Notes: generated from the letters alone by a model not told the origin. A DNA stretch of 64,000 bases from Woeseiaceae bacterium (GCA_030066655.1 JASJBE010000001.1:24041-88040), one strand, 5' to 3'; positions 7,217-21,987 are shown, numbered from the stretch's first letter. Made by a program: numbers and translations.

Positions 7217-8170
7217 CTATTCTTGAGGTACCCAACGAATCATGGTGTGCCAACGATACGTCGACTCGATCTCACAAATGCCGTCAGAAAAGCCATATTC
7301 TGCCCCACTGCAGTTCGGCACCTCTGCTACGTCGTCTAGGATGTACCAAAGCTTAAAAACGGTATTTTCGCGACGGTAGATTCTCTGTGAATAGAGAATA
7401 ATGGACCCCTCGTAATACGTTACAAGATCTACTTCCGCGGCGGCCATGAGTCTTGGGAAGACGGAGTCATCAGCGTACGAAATTCTCTCTACAGAGTCCT
7501 CACCTTGCGGCTCGCGAATCAGAACGCTTTCGGCGTCTATGCTACCGACAAAAGTGTATTCGGAGTCTTGGAAAGCACTGAAGAGGGCTTCTATACTCTT
7601 TGAAGAACGAGCTAATTGAACGTCCACCTCATTCAGCAGACTAGGTATGTCCGCGTGGTAAGTCTCCACTGCCGACTGAACCGTTTCTTGCGGTTGCGAC
7701 GCGTCGTTAGCCGGTACAGGACCACTCTCGATCTCACGCTCATCTTTTTCGAGAATTACCCTGGACTGCACACATCTCAACGATATTTCCAGCAGGTTGT
7801 AAAAGGCCTCATCTGACAGCTCAACGATTGGCCTACCAGTTTTCTGATCCAGAGTGTCCAACTCGGGAACGAGAGCCAATACGTGGGACCAACAATATTC
7901 AAACGAGTTCTCAACGTTTGATTTGCACTGAGATTGTTCGAGACCAGAGATATCGAGGATTTTCTTGTCGGTACACACAATAGGCTTGATCGCCGCCCGC
8001 ACGATCCTCTTGTTTATCTGAAGATCACTTACGCTGTCGTTATGATTGGTCGCGTGCGACGATAAACAGCCAGTCATCAGGATCGCGAGGGCCGTCGCTC
8101 GGACCGCTGCGTGTAACTGATATCGTTCCAATCGCCGTATGGTTTTGGGTCTGCTCGACAAGATGCCCAT
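7217..8170 (-). CDS. hypothetical lipoprotein of accessory segment
   Basis: 317 residues from the ATG at 8170. The N-terminus is basic, then AAVRATALAILMTGC ends in a likely lipobox with Cys at about residue 35, followed by a polar linker. The remainder has no recognised domain; several cysteines (CTDKK, QSQCKSN, YCWSH, LRCVQS, NCSGAEYG, CEIEST) could form disulphides in the periplasm. It begins two bases after the MATE pump stop, so it may be read through from that gene. It is much AT-richer than the pump, which argues for separate origin. No function is assigned. Confidence 0.7.
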   Translation of the reverse strand: MGILSSRPKTIRRLERYQLHAAVRATALAILMTGCLSSHATNHNDSVSDLQINKRIVRAAIKPIVCTDKKILDISGLEQSQCKSNVENSFEYCWSHVLALVPELDTLDQKTGRPIVELSDEAFYNLLEISLRCVQSRVILEKDEREIESGPVPANDASQPQETVQSAVETYHADIPSLLNEVDVQLARSSKSIEALFSAFQDSEYTFVGSIDAESVLIREPQGEDSVERISYADDSVFPRLMAAAEVDLVTYYEGSIILYSQRIYRRENTVFKLWYILDDVAEVPNCSGAEYGFSDGICEIESTYRWHTMIRWVPQE

Positions 8171-8172
8171 TA

Positions 8173-9549
8173 TCAAGTAGCCGGCGCCGCAGCCATCTCC
8201 TTCCTACAAGCCTCGCGCGCGACGCGAATCGCCCACACGTAAGCAACGATGCCGGCGACGATGTTCGCCAGCGTGTAGGCGCCGAAGATGCCGGGGATGC
8301 CATACAGCTCGCCGCCGACCCACGCGAGCGGCACGTAGAGCAGCAGGATGCGGCCGGTGCTGACCCAGACGCCGGGCATCGGGTGGCCGAGGCCGTTAAA
8401 GGCCGCGTTCATGACCATGACCATGCCGTAGCTCGCGTAGCTGATCGGCACGATCCACAGGAACAGCTTCGTGACCTCCATGACGCTTTCCGAGTCCGTG
8501 AACCAGCCCGGGATCGTCCAGGACAGCGCGGCGAGCAGCACGGTGATCGCCGCGCCGATGCCGATGCTGGCCAGCGTGCACAGCTTCAGTGATTCGATGA
8601 TGCGGTCTTCCTTGACGGCCGACAGGTTCTGGCCGACGAAGGGTCCGATGATCGATGACAGCGCGTAGAACACGACGAGCACCATCGACTCGATACGGCC
8701 CGCGACGGCGAAACCGGCCACCGCGTCCGGGCCGAAGCGCGCGAGCATCGCGGTCACGAGCGTCGCACCCAGCGGCACGATGACGTTCGTGCCGGCCGCC
8801 GGTATGCCGACGTGCATGATGTCGCGCGACGAGCGGGAAAACTCCTTCGAATGCGGCCGCTCAAACGTCAGCAGGTCGGCCTTCTTCAGGTAGTAGACCG
8901 TCAACAGGAAAATGATGATGCGTGCAATGAGCGCCGCATAGGCGGCACCGTTCAGCCCGAGGGCCGGTATCGGGCCGACGCCGAAGATCAGGATCGGGTC
9001 CAGCACGACGTTCAACACCGCACCGCCGACCATCAGCTTGCCGGGCAGCACCGTGTCGCCGGTGGCACGCATGCTGGCCATGCCGACCATGCCGACGACG
9101 ATGAACGGGATGCCGAGGTACATGATCGTCATGAACTCGCTGATCATCGGCAGCATGTCGTCGGGGGCGCCCAGTGCGCGGAACAACGGGTCGATGGTCG
9201 CTACGCCGAGCACGGCGATAAGCAACGTTAGCGCAAAAGACAGGATCAGGCTGTCCGTCGACAGCCGGCGGGCGCGGATATGATCGTCGCGACCGATAGC
9301 CCTGGCGACGACCGATGACGTTCCGGCACCGAGCCCGATCGCGACACTGATGACCATCATGATGATCGGGAAGCCGAAGCCGAAGGCGGCCAGCTCTTCC
9401 GTACCGATCTGGCCAATGAACCAGGTATCGATCAGGCTCTGCGCCATCAGCGTCGAGATACCGAACAGCACGGGAATCGTCATGTCGACGAGATGTCGAC
9501 CGACAGGTCCCTCGGTCAGTCGTGGCCGCTTGCTGTTCACTCGGCGCAC
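8173..9549 (-). CDS. MATE family efflux transporter
   Basis: 458 residues with twelve predicted membrane helices and the two MatE repeats. It starts TEGPVGRHLVDMTIPVLFGISTLMAQSLIDTWFIGQIGTEELAAFGF, typical of the DinF/NorM superfamily. It would extrude cationic drugs or metabolites in exchange for Na+ or H+ across the inner membrane. Its start faces the SRPBCC gene. A second, distinct MATE gene lies at 24137-25498. The substrate cannot be predicted. Confidence 0.94.
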   Translation of the reverse strand: MRRVNSKRPRLTEGPVGRHLVDMTIPVLFGISTLMAQSLIDTWFIGQIGTEELAAFGFGFPIIMMVISVAIGLGAGTSSVVARAIGRDDHIRARRLSTDSLILSFALTLLIAVLGVATIDPLFRALGAPDDMLPMISEFMTIMYLGIPFIVVGMVGMASMRATGDTVLPGKLMVGGAVLNVVLDPILIFGVGPIPALGLNGAAYAALIARIIIFLLTVYYLKKADLLTFERPHSKEFSRSSRDIMHVGIPAAGTNVIVPLGATLVTAMLARFGPDAVAGFAVAGRIESMVLVVFYALSSIIGPFVGQNLSAVKEDRIIESLKLCTLASIGIGAAITVLLAALSWTIPGWFTDSESVMEVTKLFLWIVPISYASYGMVMVMNAAFNGLGHPMPGVWVSTGRILLLYVPLAWVGGELYGIPGIFGAYTLANIVAGIVAYVWAIRVAREACRKEMAAAPAT

Positions 9550-9614
9550 TATGGACTAGCTTTGAGGCCGCCGCAATGCGCTATGATCACTTCGCAACTG
9601 CCAGGGACCGGGAC

Positions 9615-9950
9615 GTGAAGACACAGCACGAGATCATTATCGACGCGCCGCGCGATGCCGTCTGGCAGGCCTTCGCGACGGGCGCAGACGTCGCTGTGAT
9701 CGACGAGATAACCGAACAACGCAAACCGGACTTCCTCGCAGGCACCGCCGTGATCCGCGGCGGCCGTGCCATCGTCGTCGGACACTTCGCCGACCACGGC
9801 GACTCGGCGACCCGCGTGACGGTTTATGCCAACCGCTTCTTCAAGGGCGTCGCGAAACTGACGTCGGTCGTCAGGGGAGACGCCCTGAAAAAAGACATCG
9901 ACCAGAAGCTCGACCGGCTGAAGCTCGCCATCGAGACGGAGCGCTCATGA
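9615..9950 (+). CDS. SRPBCC (START/Bet v1-like) family protein
   Basis: 111 residues from a GTG, reading MKTQHEIIIDAPRDAVWQAFA, the standard first strand and helix of the SRPBCC ligand-binding fold. It ends in a helix (LKKDIDQKLDRLKLAIETE), also typical. The frame is open further upstream (to 9522), but that part overlaps the divergent MATE gene and does not match the fold, so the GTG is preferred. Its TGA overlaps the ATG of the Nudix gene (ATGA at 9947). The ligand is unknown. Confidence 0.75.
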   Translation: MKTQHEIIIDAPRDAVWQAFATGADVAVIDEITEQRKPDFLAGTAVIRGGRAIVVGHFADHGDSATRVTVYANRFFKGVAKLTSVVRGDALKKDIDQKLDRLKLAIETERS

Positions 9951-10489
9951 GCTGGAAGAAACTGTCGTCGAAAGTCGTCTTCGATAACCCGTGGATGACG
10001 GTGCTCGAGGATCACGTCATCAACCCCGGCGGCGGCGAGAACCAGTATGGCCACGTGCACTTCAAGAACCGGGCAATTGCGATCCTGCCATTAGACGACG
10101 CCGACAACACGTGGCTGGTCGGACAACAACGCTACACACTGGATGACTACTCGTGGGAGTTGCCGATGGGCGGCGGCCCGCTCGATGAAGACCCGCTCAT
10201 GGCAGCGAAGCGCGAGCTCAAAGAAGAGACCGGGCTGACAGCCAACGAGTGGCGCCAGGTCATGACACTGCACCTGAGCAACTCGATCACCGATGAAGTC
10301 GGCTACGTGTTTATTGCGAAAGACCTCAGGCAGGGCAACACAGACTTCGAGGAGACCGAGGACCTGCTCGTGAAAAAACTGCCGCTCGAGGATGCCATCG
10401 CGATGGCGATGGATGGCCGCATCACCGATGCCATGAGCGTCGCCGCGCTGCTTCACGTCAATGCGATCAGAGCAGCTTCCTCAAGGTGA
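9947..10489 (+). CDS. Nudix hydrolase, ADP-ribose pyrophosphatase-like
   Basis: 180 residues. A perfect Nudix box is present: G-x5-E-x7-REL-x-EE-x-GL, read as GGGPLDEDPLMAAKRELKEE followed by TGL, at about residues 68-90. The preceding WLVGQQRYTLDDYSWELPMG is typical of ADP-sugar pyrophosphatases, which hydrolyse ADP-ribose to AMP and ribose 5-phosphate with Mg2+. It is translationally coupled to the SRPBCC gene. Its last codons overlap the convergent sortase gene end (10467-10489). Confidence 0.92.
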   Translation: MSWKKLSSKVVFDNPWMTVLEDHVINPGGGENQYGHVHFKNRAIAILPLDDADNTWLVGQQRYTLDDYSWELPMGGGPLDEDPLMAAKRELKEETGLTANEWRQVMTLHLSNSITDEVGYVFIAKDLRQGNTDFEETEDLLVKKLPLEDAIAMAMDGRITDAMSVAALLHVNAIRAASSR

Positions 10490-11042
10490 CGACGTAGCGC
10501 ATCGGCCCGCCCGGATCGATCGCATCAAACGGATAACAGGTAACAAGACTTAAGAAAGCGTCGTCCGTGTCCAGCGTCAGGGCGCCGCGACGCGAGTCGA
10601 CGACGTGACCGCCGATGACCTCGTAGAGGTACTGTGATCCGCTCGGCCGCTCGACAATCATCGTGTCCCCAACCTCGACATCTCGTAAGAACTGGAAGTG
10701 CGTGTCTCGGTGGCCGGCGATGACAGCATTGCCAACATCGCCGGGCAGCGCGCTCGCGCTCAGGTGACCCGGGCCAAAGGCGAGCGTCCGCCCGGAGCCG
10801 CCAGAGAGCACGATCAGGTCAACCCGGCCGGAGTCCGCCATCAGTCTCGCTACCGGATGGGTGTCGGCCCACGGCCACGGCCGGGCATCCAGGTCGCCGT
10901 CGCCCGCCCGATCCCAGGCGCGCTGCATCAGATCCTGCGCCAGCCACGCCTTCGCCGGAATGTAGGCGCTCTGGCCGAGCTGCCAGAACCCGAGACATAG
11001 GAGGCAGCTCACGAGCCCGTACCGCTTAAGCCAGCTGCGCAC
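10467..11042 (-). CDS. class GN sortase of the dedicated sortase system
   Basis: 191 residues from GTG 11042, reading MRSWLKRYGLVSCLLCLGFW, an N-terminal signal anchor. The sortase core has the catalytic His in VIAGHRDTHFQFLRDVEVGD, Cys in SLVTCYPFDA (Cys169) and Arg in GGPMRYVVTL. Class GN sortases are Gram-negative transpeptidases that cleave a sorting motif of one dedicated partner. AGAGG lies six bases before the GTG, and the start overlaps the stop of the upstream substrate gene by 17 bases, so the pair is coupled. A longer frame exists, but its extra residues are arginine-rich shadow of the substrate gene. Confidence 0.93.
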   Translation of the reverse strand: MRSWLKRYGLVSCLLCLGFWQLGQSAYIPAKAWLAQDLMQRAWDRAGDGDLDARPWPWADTHPVARLMADSGRVDLIVLSGGSGRTLAFGPGHLSASALPGDVGNAVIAGHRDTHFQFLRDVEVGDTMIVERPSGSQYLYEVIGGHVVDSRRGALTLDTDDAFLSLVTCYPFDAIDPGGPMRYVVTLRKLL

Positions 11043-13122
11043 GACGACGCCTCTGATACATGAAAGTGAGTGCGGCCAGCAGCAGGAACACCGCCGCCTG
11101 CAGCCTGAGCGCCGCAGCCGGCGTGGCCGTCGCGGGGAAGCCAAAGATCGCGTTAGCGCTCTGGCCGTGCGGCATCAGGTTGGGCACCTGGTCTTTCAGC
11201 AAAGGAGAACCGGTCGGACGAACCGGCGTCTTGTCGACAGCCACGAGGCTCGTGTGTTGGCTGACGATGTGATGCGTCATCGCCGTCTCCACAATGCTCG
11301 CGCGTATCTCATCGGGGTTCGCTCCGCGACGTGCTGCATCCGACAACTCCGCAATACGCGCGCGTGCCCACAGCGCGCCAACGCCGAGCGCGCTGTGATC
11401 GTCGGTGACCGGGAGCTCGGTCGTCCAGGTTTCTCCTGAAATGTTGCCGGTAATGCTGATCGACTCACCCATCGGGAAGGGCTTGTCGGTGCGAACGCGC
11501 ACTGACACCGGCTCGCCCTGATAGAGATCGGGCACGCGAGAGGGATAGGCATCGACGCCGGCCGGCCAGTCAATCTGTATGTCGGTCATCTGCGGCGCTT
11601 CGAGCTTGCTAAACAGCCGGTCCATCTTCTCGCCGACCTCGTGCATGGCCGAGATGATCGTGAACGTCCCGCGACCGAGCTCGGCCGACTTGCGCATGAA
11701 CCAGCTGTTGGGTGCGGAGCCTATGCCGACCGTGAACAGCCTTGACGCACCCAGCCGCTGCTCGATGACTCGGTACAGCGCGTCCTCATTGCCAACGCTG
11801 CCGTCGGTGATGAAGATCACCTGTTTGAGATGAGTCTCCGTCGCGGGTGAGTTCAAAGCGAACTGCAACGCCGGCATCATCTCGGTTCCGCCGTTGGCAT
11901 TGAGTCTCGCTACGAAGGTCTGTGCCCGGGTCAGGTTAGACGTGCTCGCATCGACACTGGCGTTGAACAATGTGCGCATCGACGAGTTGAACTCGATGAC
12001 GTTGAAGCGATCGCCCGGCAGCAAACGCGTGAGCGCGCGGCCGAGTGCATCTTTCGCCTGGTTGATCGACGTTCCGTGCATCGAGCCCGACGTGTCGATA
12101 ATGAAGACGGTTTCGCGCGGCATGCGCAGCGGCGCGACTCGTCCCTCGACGGGCGGCATCAGCATCAACAGGTAGTAGCTCTTCCCTGCGATGATCTCCG
12201 AAAAACTCATCGCCCTCGGCTTAGCATCGGCGAGCGGGCACCAGACCAGTTCGAAGTCATGGTCCAGCTGCGTGTCCGGATCATCCAGCGAGACGGCGTA
12301 TCGGCCGGCCTCCTCAGTGATGCTGACCGGGTGATAGCGGCTCGCGATGAGGTCCAGCGGGACGCCGGCATTGACGAAAACATCGAGAGAGACCCGGTGT
12401 TCAGTGGAGCGCTGGACCATAGGCGGCGAGATCAGCGACGCGTCGATCACCTCGGTCGTGTCGGCCGACCAGCCGCTGCCCTTCCGGTCAGCCAGTGGCG
12501 TACCGGGCATGTAGCGCGGCGTCAGCGTCATCGGGAATCGCAGACTGAATGTCCCGGCGTCATAACGGGCCTCTTCGAGGTATTCGATCTCGACGGTGAC
12601 CGCCTCGCCGGGTGCGATGTTCGCAACCGCCGTCGTGAACAGGTTGGCGCGCTGCTGCTCGACAAGCGTGGTCTTCTTGCCTTCCGCTTTCGCCTTCTCG
12701 TAGGCCTTGCGGGCTTTCTGCTTCTCCTGGATCTCACCCTCGATAAGCCGTTCGCCGACCCTGAGACGCATGTGGTCGACGGCGGCGTCCTCGGGCAGCG
12801 GAAAGACGTAGATGCCCTCGGCCCAGTCAGTCCCCGTGTTCCGGAACTGCTGCTGAACCTTGACCCGCATGACCAGCCCATTGACGGTGATGTCAACGTC
12901 CGTGTTCAGCGTCGTTGCCGCGTGGTAGCCATCGCGCATCTTCAAGAGCAGGCCGCCGGATTTCATCTCGTTCGGGTTGACCGTCTCGGCGTCCGCGTGG
13001 AATGACATCAGGATCAGAACCCACAGCGCCGCCACCATAGTCCACGGTGAGTGCTTTTTTCTTAAGGGCTTCGCAGTGTCCAGGCGACCGACCGGCGGAT
13101 GCCATGACTTGTTGTTGTGCAT
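11026..13122 (-). CDS. sortase target protein with VIT and vWA domains
   Basis: 698 residues. A signal peptide (TMVAALWVLILMSFHADA) leads to a VIT domain (about 55-180; VDITVNGLVMRVKVQQQF) and a von Willebrand A domain with the MIDAS motif DTSGS in FIIDTSGSMHGTS (about residues 340-350). The C-terminus is a sorting signal: FPATA at residues 662-666, a hydrophobic helix, and RRRR. This is the family of the single marine proteobacterial sortase substrate, related in layout to inter-alpha-trypsin inhibitor heavy chains. It should be exported, cut by the neighbouring sortase and fixed to an acceptor. What it binds is unknown. Confidence 0.94.
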   Translation of the reverse strand: MHNNKSWHPPVGRLDTAKPLRKKHSPWTMVAALWVLILMSFHADAETVNPNEMKSGGLLLKMRDGYHAATTLNTDVDITVNGLVMRVKVQQQFRNTGTDWAEGIYVFPLPEDAAVDHMRLRVGERLIEGEIQEKQKARKAYEKAKAEGKKTTLVEQQRANLFTTAVANIAPGEAVTVEIEYLEEARYDAGTFSLRFPMTLTPRYMPGTPLADRKGSGWSADTTEVIDASLISPPMVQRSTEHRVSLDVFVNAGVPLDLIASRYHPVSITEEAGRYAVSLDDPDTQLDHDFELVWCPLADAKPRAMSFSEIIAGKSYYLLMLMPPVEGRVAPLRMPRETVFIIDTSGSMHGTSINQAKDALGRALTRLLPGDRFNVIEFNSSMRTLFNASVDASTSNLTRAQTFVARLNANGGTEMMPALQFALNSPATETHLKQVIFITDGSVGNEDALYRVIEQRLGASRLFTVGIGSAPNSWFMRKSAELGRGTFTIISAMHEVGEKMDRLFSKLEAPQMTDIQIDWPAGVDAYPSRVPDLYQGEPVSVRVRTDKPFPMGESISITGNISGETWTTELPVTDDHSALGVGALWARARIAELSDAARRGANPDEIRASIVETAMTHHIVSQHTSLVAVDKTPVRPTGSPLLKDQVPNLMPHGQSANAIFGFPATATPAAALRLQAAVFLLLAALTFMYQRRRRAQLA

Positions 13123-13159
13123 TGTTGTCCTCCCGTTTGCTTATGGCTTATTGCAACGG

Positions 13160-13200
13160 GGCAATGCGCTTCCGGCGGGGTCGCTGCATGGCAATGCGCT
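13160..13200. repeat. 11-bp direct repeats before the sortase operons
   Basis: GGCAATGCGCT occurs twice, at 13160-13170 and 13190-13200, exactly 30 bases apart (about three helix turns). They lie between the divergent substrate and response-regulator genes. Direct repeats are typical binding sites of OmpR-type regulators, so they are candidate sites for the adjacent regulator; this is inference. Confidence 0.45.
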
Positions 13201-13201
13201 G

Positions 13202-13222
13202 GCACAATGTGGCAAATTGTGC
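13202..13222. promoter_or_regulatory. inverted repeat in the sortase-system divergent promoter
   Basis: GCACAAT (13202-13208) and ATTGTGC (13216-13222) form a perfect 7-bp dyad with a 7-base spacer, directly beside the 11-bp direct repeats. It sits about 80 bases before both genes and could be an operator for the sortase-sortase target pair, for the two-component pair, or for both. Confidence 0.45.
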
Positions 13223-13304
13223 GGGTTTGAGACATACGGCCGAATGACAGGTATGTTGCCGCTGTAGACGAGGGCCTGTTAGCCCTAACTAGCGGACACG
13301 GGAC

Positions 13305-13997
13305 ATGGCAAAACGAATAGCGATCATCGAAGACGAGGCGGCGATCCGCGCAAACTACTCGGCGGCGTTCTCGCGTGAGGGTTACGAGGTCATAGGCTTT
13401 GATGCGAGGGAGCCGGCGCTGAATGCCTTTGCGTCGCGCCTCCCCGATCTCGTCGTCATCGACGTCAACCTGAAGAACGACATCGAAGGCGGCTTCGAAC
13501 TGTGCCGGGAGCTGCGCGCGCGCTCGGCGGACCTGCCGATCATCTTCCTGACGGCCCGCGACAGCGAGTTTGACGCCGTTTCAGGGCTGAGGCTCGGTGC
13601 GGACGACTATTTGACGAAAGACATCAGCCTGCCGCACCTGATGGCGCGCGTGGCCGCTCTTTTCCGACGGCTGGACGCGATGCAACAGCCGCAGGGACAG
13701 GAATCGACGATACGGCGCGGCGAACTGGAGATCGACACCGACCGGATGATCGTCTCGTGGAAGAGTGAGCCGGTAGGCCTGACCCTGACCGAGTTCTGGC
13801 TCGTGCACGCGATGGCCCGCTACCCCGGGCACGTCAAGAACCGGCAGCAGCTCATGGACGCGGCGCAGGCGGTCCTCGACGACAACACGATCACGTCCCA
13901 CATCAAGCGCATACGTCGCAAGTTCGCCGCGGTCGACGACAGCTTCGACGCGATCGAGACCGTGTACGGCATGGGATATCGCTGGCTCGGCGAATAA
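13305..13997 (+). CDS. dedicated sortase system response regulator
   Basis: 230 residues, OmpR type. The receiver domain has acidic residues E9 and D10, phosphoacceptor D53 in LVVIDVNLKND, then T in LTARDSEFDAVSGLRLGADDYLTKD with the conserved Lys. A winged helix-turn-helix follows (about 130-228), ending IETVYGMGYRWLGE. It belongs to the proteobacterial dedicated sortase regulators, encoded next to the kinase (seven bases apart) and divergent from the sortase pair. It probably controls the sortase substrate gene. Confidence 0.94.
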   Translation: MAKRIAIIEDEAAIRANYSAAFSREGYEVIGFDAREPALNAFASRLPDLVVIDVNLKNDIEGGFELCRELRARSADLPIIFLTARDSEFDAVSGLRLGADDYLTKDISLPHLMARVAALFRRLDAMQQPQGQESTIRRGELEIDTDRMIVSWKSEPVGLTLTEFWLVHAMARYPGHVKNRQQLMDAAQAVLDDNTITSHIKRIRRKFAAVDDSFDAIETVYGMGYRWLGE

Positions 13998-14003
13998 CGC
14001 ACG

Positions 14004-16097
14004 ATGAACCTCAAACGGCAGCTACTCCTCGTCAGCCTGTTGACGCTCGTGCTGCCGTGGGCCGGCTGCGAATTCATCTCGGAAACGGAGTCCGCGCTCC
14101 GGGCGGGACAACAGCAGATGCTGTCCGGCACGGCGCGTGCCATCGCGGAGTCGCTACAGCAATACGGCGAGGACTTCCCGCGGCCGAGCAGCGCGCCGGA
14201 GCATATCCTCGGCGCCCGCCTGTATGCCCATGCGCTGACCCGGGAGCCGACGCTCGACGGCTATTTCGACGACTGGGCGCTGTCGGAATCGAGCCTCGAG
14301 TCCATGCGCGGCATTGGCGGGTCGATCGTCTATGCGGCCGGCACGCGGGACGAGCAACTTTACGTATACATAAGCGTTACCGACACGAGCGTGGTCTACG
14401 CCGAGCGCGCAGGCGCGGCGCTGGACGACGGCCCGCCGTACTCGGATCGCGTCAGCATCATCAGCAGCAGCCCGCCTTATTTGAATGAACGCATCGAGTT
14501 CGCGCCCGAAGCGCCCGGCAACGTCGTCGCGTACCGGGAAACGGCGTTTGGCATCGCCGCCGAGCCAACGATCCAGGCCACCTGGCAGGACGTGCCCCGT
14601 GGCTACCAATTGGAAGCTCGCATACCGTTGAGCATCCTCGGCACGCATGTCGGCCTCATCATCGGCGATACCCCGGAACCCGCTTCACCGCCGGTCAGGA
14701 GTTCGAATTTCGCGTCGCAGCTGCCGGGCAGGCTGGCAACCATCCAGCCGGACCTTCAGTCCGTCGTCGGTGATCTGATTCAGCCCGGCATGCGGCTTCT
14801 GCTGACGGATGCCGAAGGCTGGCGTATTGCTAACGTTGGCGAGCTCCAGACGCGAGCCCGGCCGACCGGCGATGCCGTGTCCGCGTGGCTTCGCTTTACC
14901 TATGACGCGCTCGTTGAGAAGGGAACCGACGCTCGCCTGTCCGAACCCGCCGCGTCGGGCCGTGAGCAGCAACCCTATATTCAAAGCGCGCTCGCGGGCG
15001 AGACGGCCGCGGGCTGGTACCGAAGCGCGGGTAGCGGGTCGGCGGTCGTCGCCGTCGCTGTCCCCGTTGACTTGGGCGACGCCGTCGTCGGCGCCGTCGT
15101 GCTCCAGCAGGGCACGGAAGAGATCTTGAGCCTGACGAACCAGGGACTGGCTCGCCTGCTGAACATTACGCTTCTGACAACCGTCGTCGTCGCAGCGGTA
15201 CTGCTCGGCTACGCCACCTGGCTGTCGCGGCGTATTCGTCGCCTGAGCTTTGCGGCCGACGACGCTCTCGACAGCCAGACGCATGACGGCGAGTTTCGGC
15301 TGCCGAGCCACGATGCGAGTGACGAACTCGGCGACCTGTCGCGACGCTTCTCGTTTGTGCTTCAACAGATCAGCGAATACAACGAGTACCTTCGAACGCT
15401 GGCCTCGAAGCTCTCGCACGAGTTGCGGACACCGCTCGCGATTGTGACGTCGTCGCTCGAGAACCTCGAGCACGAGCAGCTCAACGAGGCGTCCGCCCGC
15501 TACACGGCAAGAGCAAAAGACGGTGCGGATCGGCTGCGGAAGATATTGGGCGCGATGAGCGAGGCGAATCGCGTCGAGGAGCTGGTCCGCAATGCCGATG
15601 CCGAGGTCTTCGATTTAAAGAAGGTCGTCGGCCAGGCTGTCAGCGCCTATGCCGGTGTATTCCCGGAGCGGCGCTTCCTGTTCAAACCCGGCCCCGTTGA
15701 CATACACGTACTGGCAGCGCCCGAACTGATCGTGCAGATGCTCGACAAGCTGGTCGACAACGCCGTCGACTTCAGTCAGCCCGACGACGAGATTGTTGTC
15801 CGGCTGTCGACGAGCGACGACGAGGTCGACCTGTCCGTCACGAATCCCGGGCCGCCGCTGCCGGAGACGATGCGCACGCAGCTATTCGATTCGCTGGTCT
15901 CGGTTCGAAGCGAACAGGATGACCATCACCTGGGACTGGGCCTGTTCATCGCCCGGCTGATCGCCGAGGGACACGACGGTCGGATCCGCGCCGACAATGT
16001 CGACGACGGCGTCTGCTTTACGGTGACGCTGCCGACACGGCAGGACGCGCCAGGCGGGAGTGGTGAATCAGCCGGTAGCCCGCCACGCCAGGGATAG
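14004..16097 (+). CDS. dedicated sortase system sensor histidine kinase
   Basis: 697 residues. After an N-terminal membrane anchor come an extracytoplasmic region with a CBM9-like beta-sandwich (about 75-225; begins TREPTLDGYFDDWALSESSL), a second membrane helix near residues 385-405 (LLNITLLTTVVVAAVLLGYATW), HAMP, HisKA with His472 in LASKLSHELRTPLAIV, and HATPase_c (DKLVDNAVDFSQ, LGLGLFIARLIAEGH). It phosphorylates the adjacent regulator. The exported sugar-binding-like fold suggests that it senses a cell-surface glycan; that part is inference. Confidence 0.93.
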   Translation: MNLKRQLLLVSLLTLVLPWAGCEFISETESALRAGQQQMLSGTARAIAESLQQYGEDFPRPSSAPEHILGARLYAHALTREPTLDGYFDDWALSESSLESMRGIGGSIVYAAGTRDEQLYVYISVTDTSVVYAERAGAALDDGPPYSDRVSIISSSPPYLNERIEFAPEAPGNVVAYRETAFGIAAEPTIQATWQDVPRGYQLEARIPLSILGTHVGLIIGDTPEPASPPVRSSNFASQLPGRLATIQPDLQSVVGDLIQPGMRLLLTDAEGWRIANVGELQTRARPTGDAVSAWLRFTYDALVEKGTDARLSEPAASGREQQPYIQSALAGETAAGWYRSAGSGSAVVAVAVPVDLGDAVVGAVVLQQGTEEILSLTNQGLARLLNITLLTTVVVAAVLLGYATWLSRRIRRLSFAADDALDSQTHDGEFRLPSHDASDELGDLSRRFSFVLQQISEYNEYLRTLASKLSHELRTPLAIVTSSLENLEHEQLNEASARYTARAKDGADRLRKILGAMSEANRVEELVRNADAEVFDLKKVVGQAVSAYAGVFPERRFLFKPGPVDIHVLAAPELIVQMLDKLVDNAVDFSQPDDEIVVRLSTSDDEVDLSVTNPGPPLPETMRTQLFDSLVSVRSEQDDHHLGLGLFIARLIAEGHDGRIRADNVDDGVCFTVTLPTRQDAPGGSGESAGSPPRQG

Positions 16098-16126
16098 GAC
16101 CGGCAGGCGAACCGGCCGGCCATGAA

Positions 16127-21987
<5,861 letters not shown>

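Noticed and set aside
9522..9614. Upstream extension of the SRPBCC frame
   Set aside because: It overlaps the divergent MATE start and does not align with the first SRPBCC strand, which begins at the GTG at 9615.
11043..11144. Upstream extension of the sortase frame
   Set aside because: It is arginine- and cysteine-rich shadow of the substrate gene; the GTG at 11042 gives a proper signal anchor and a ribosome site.
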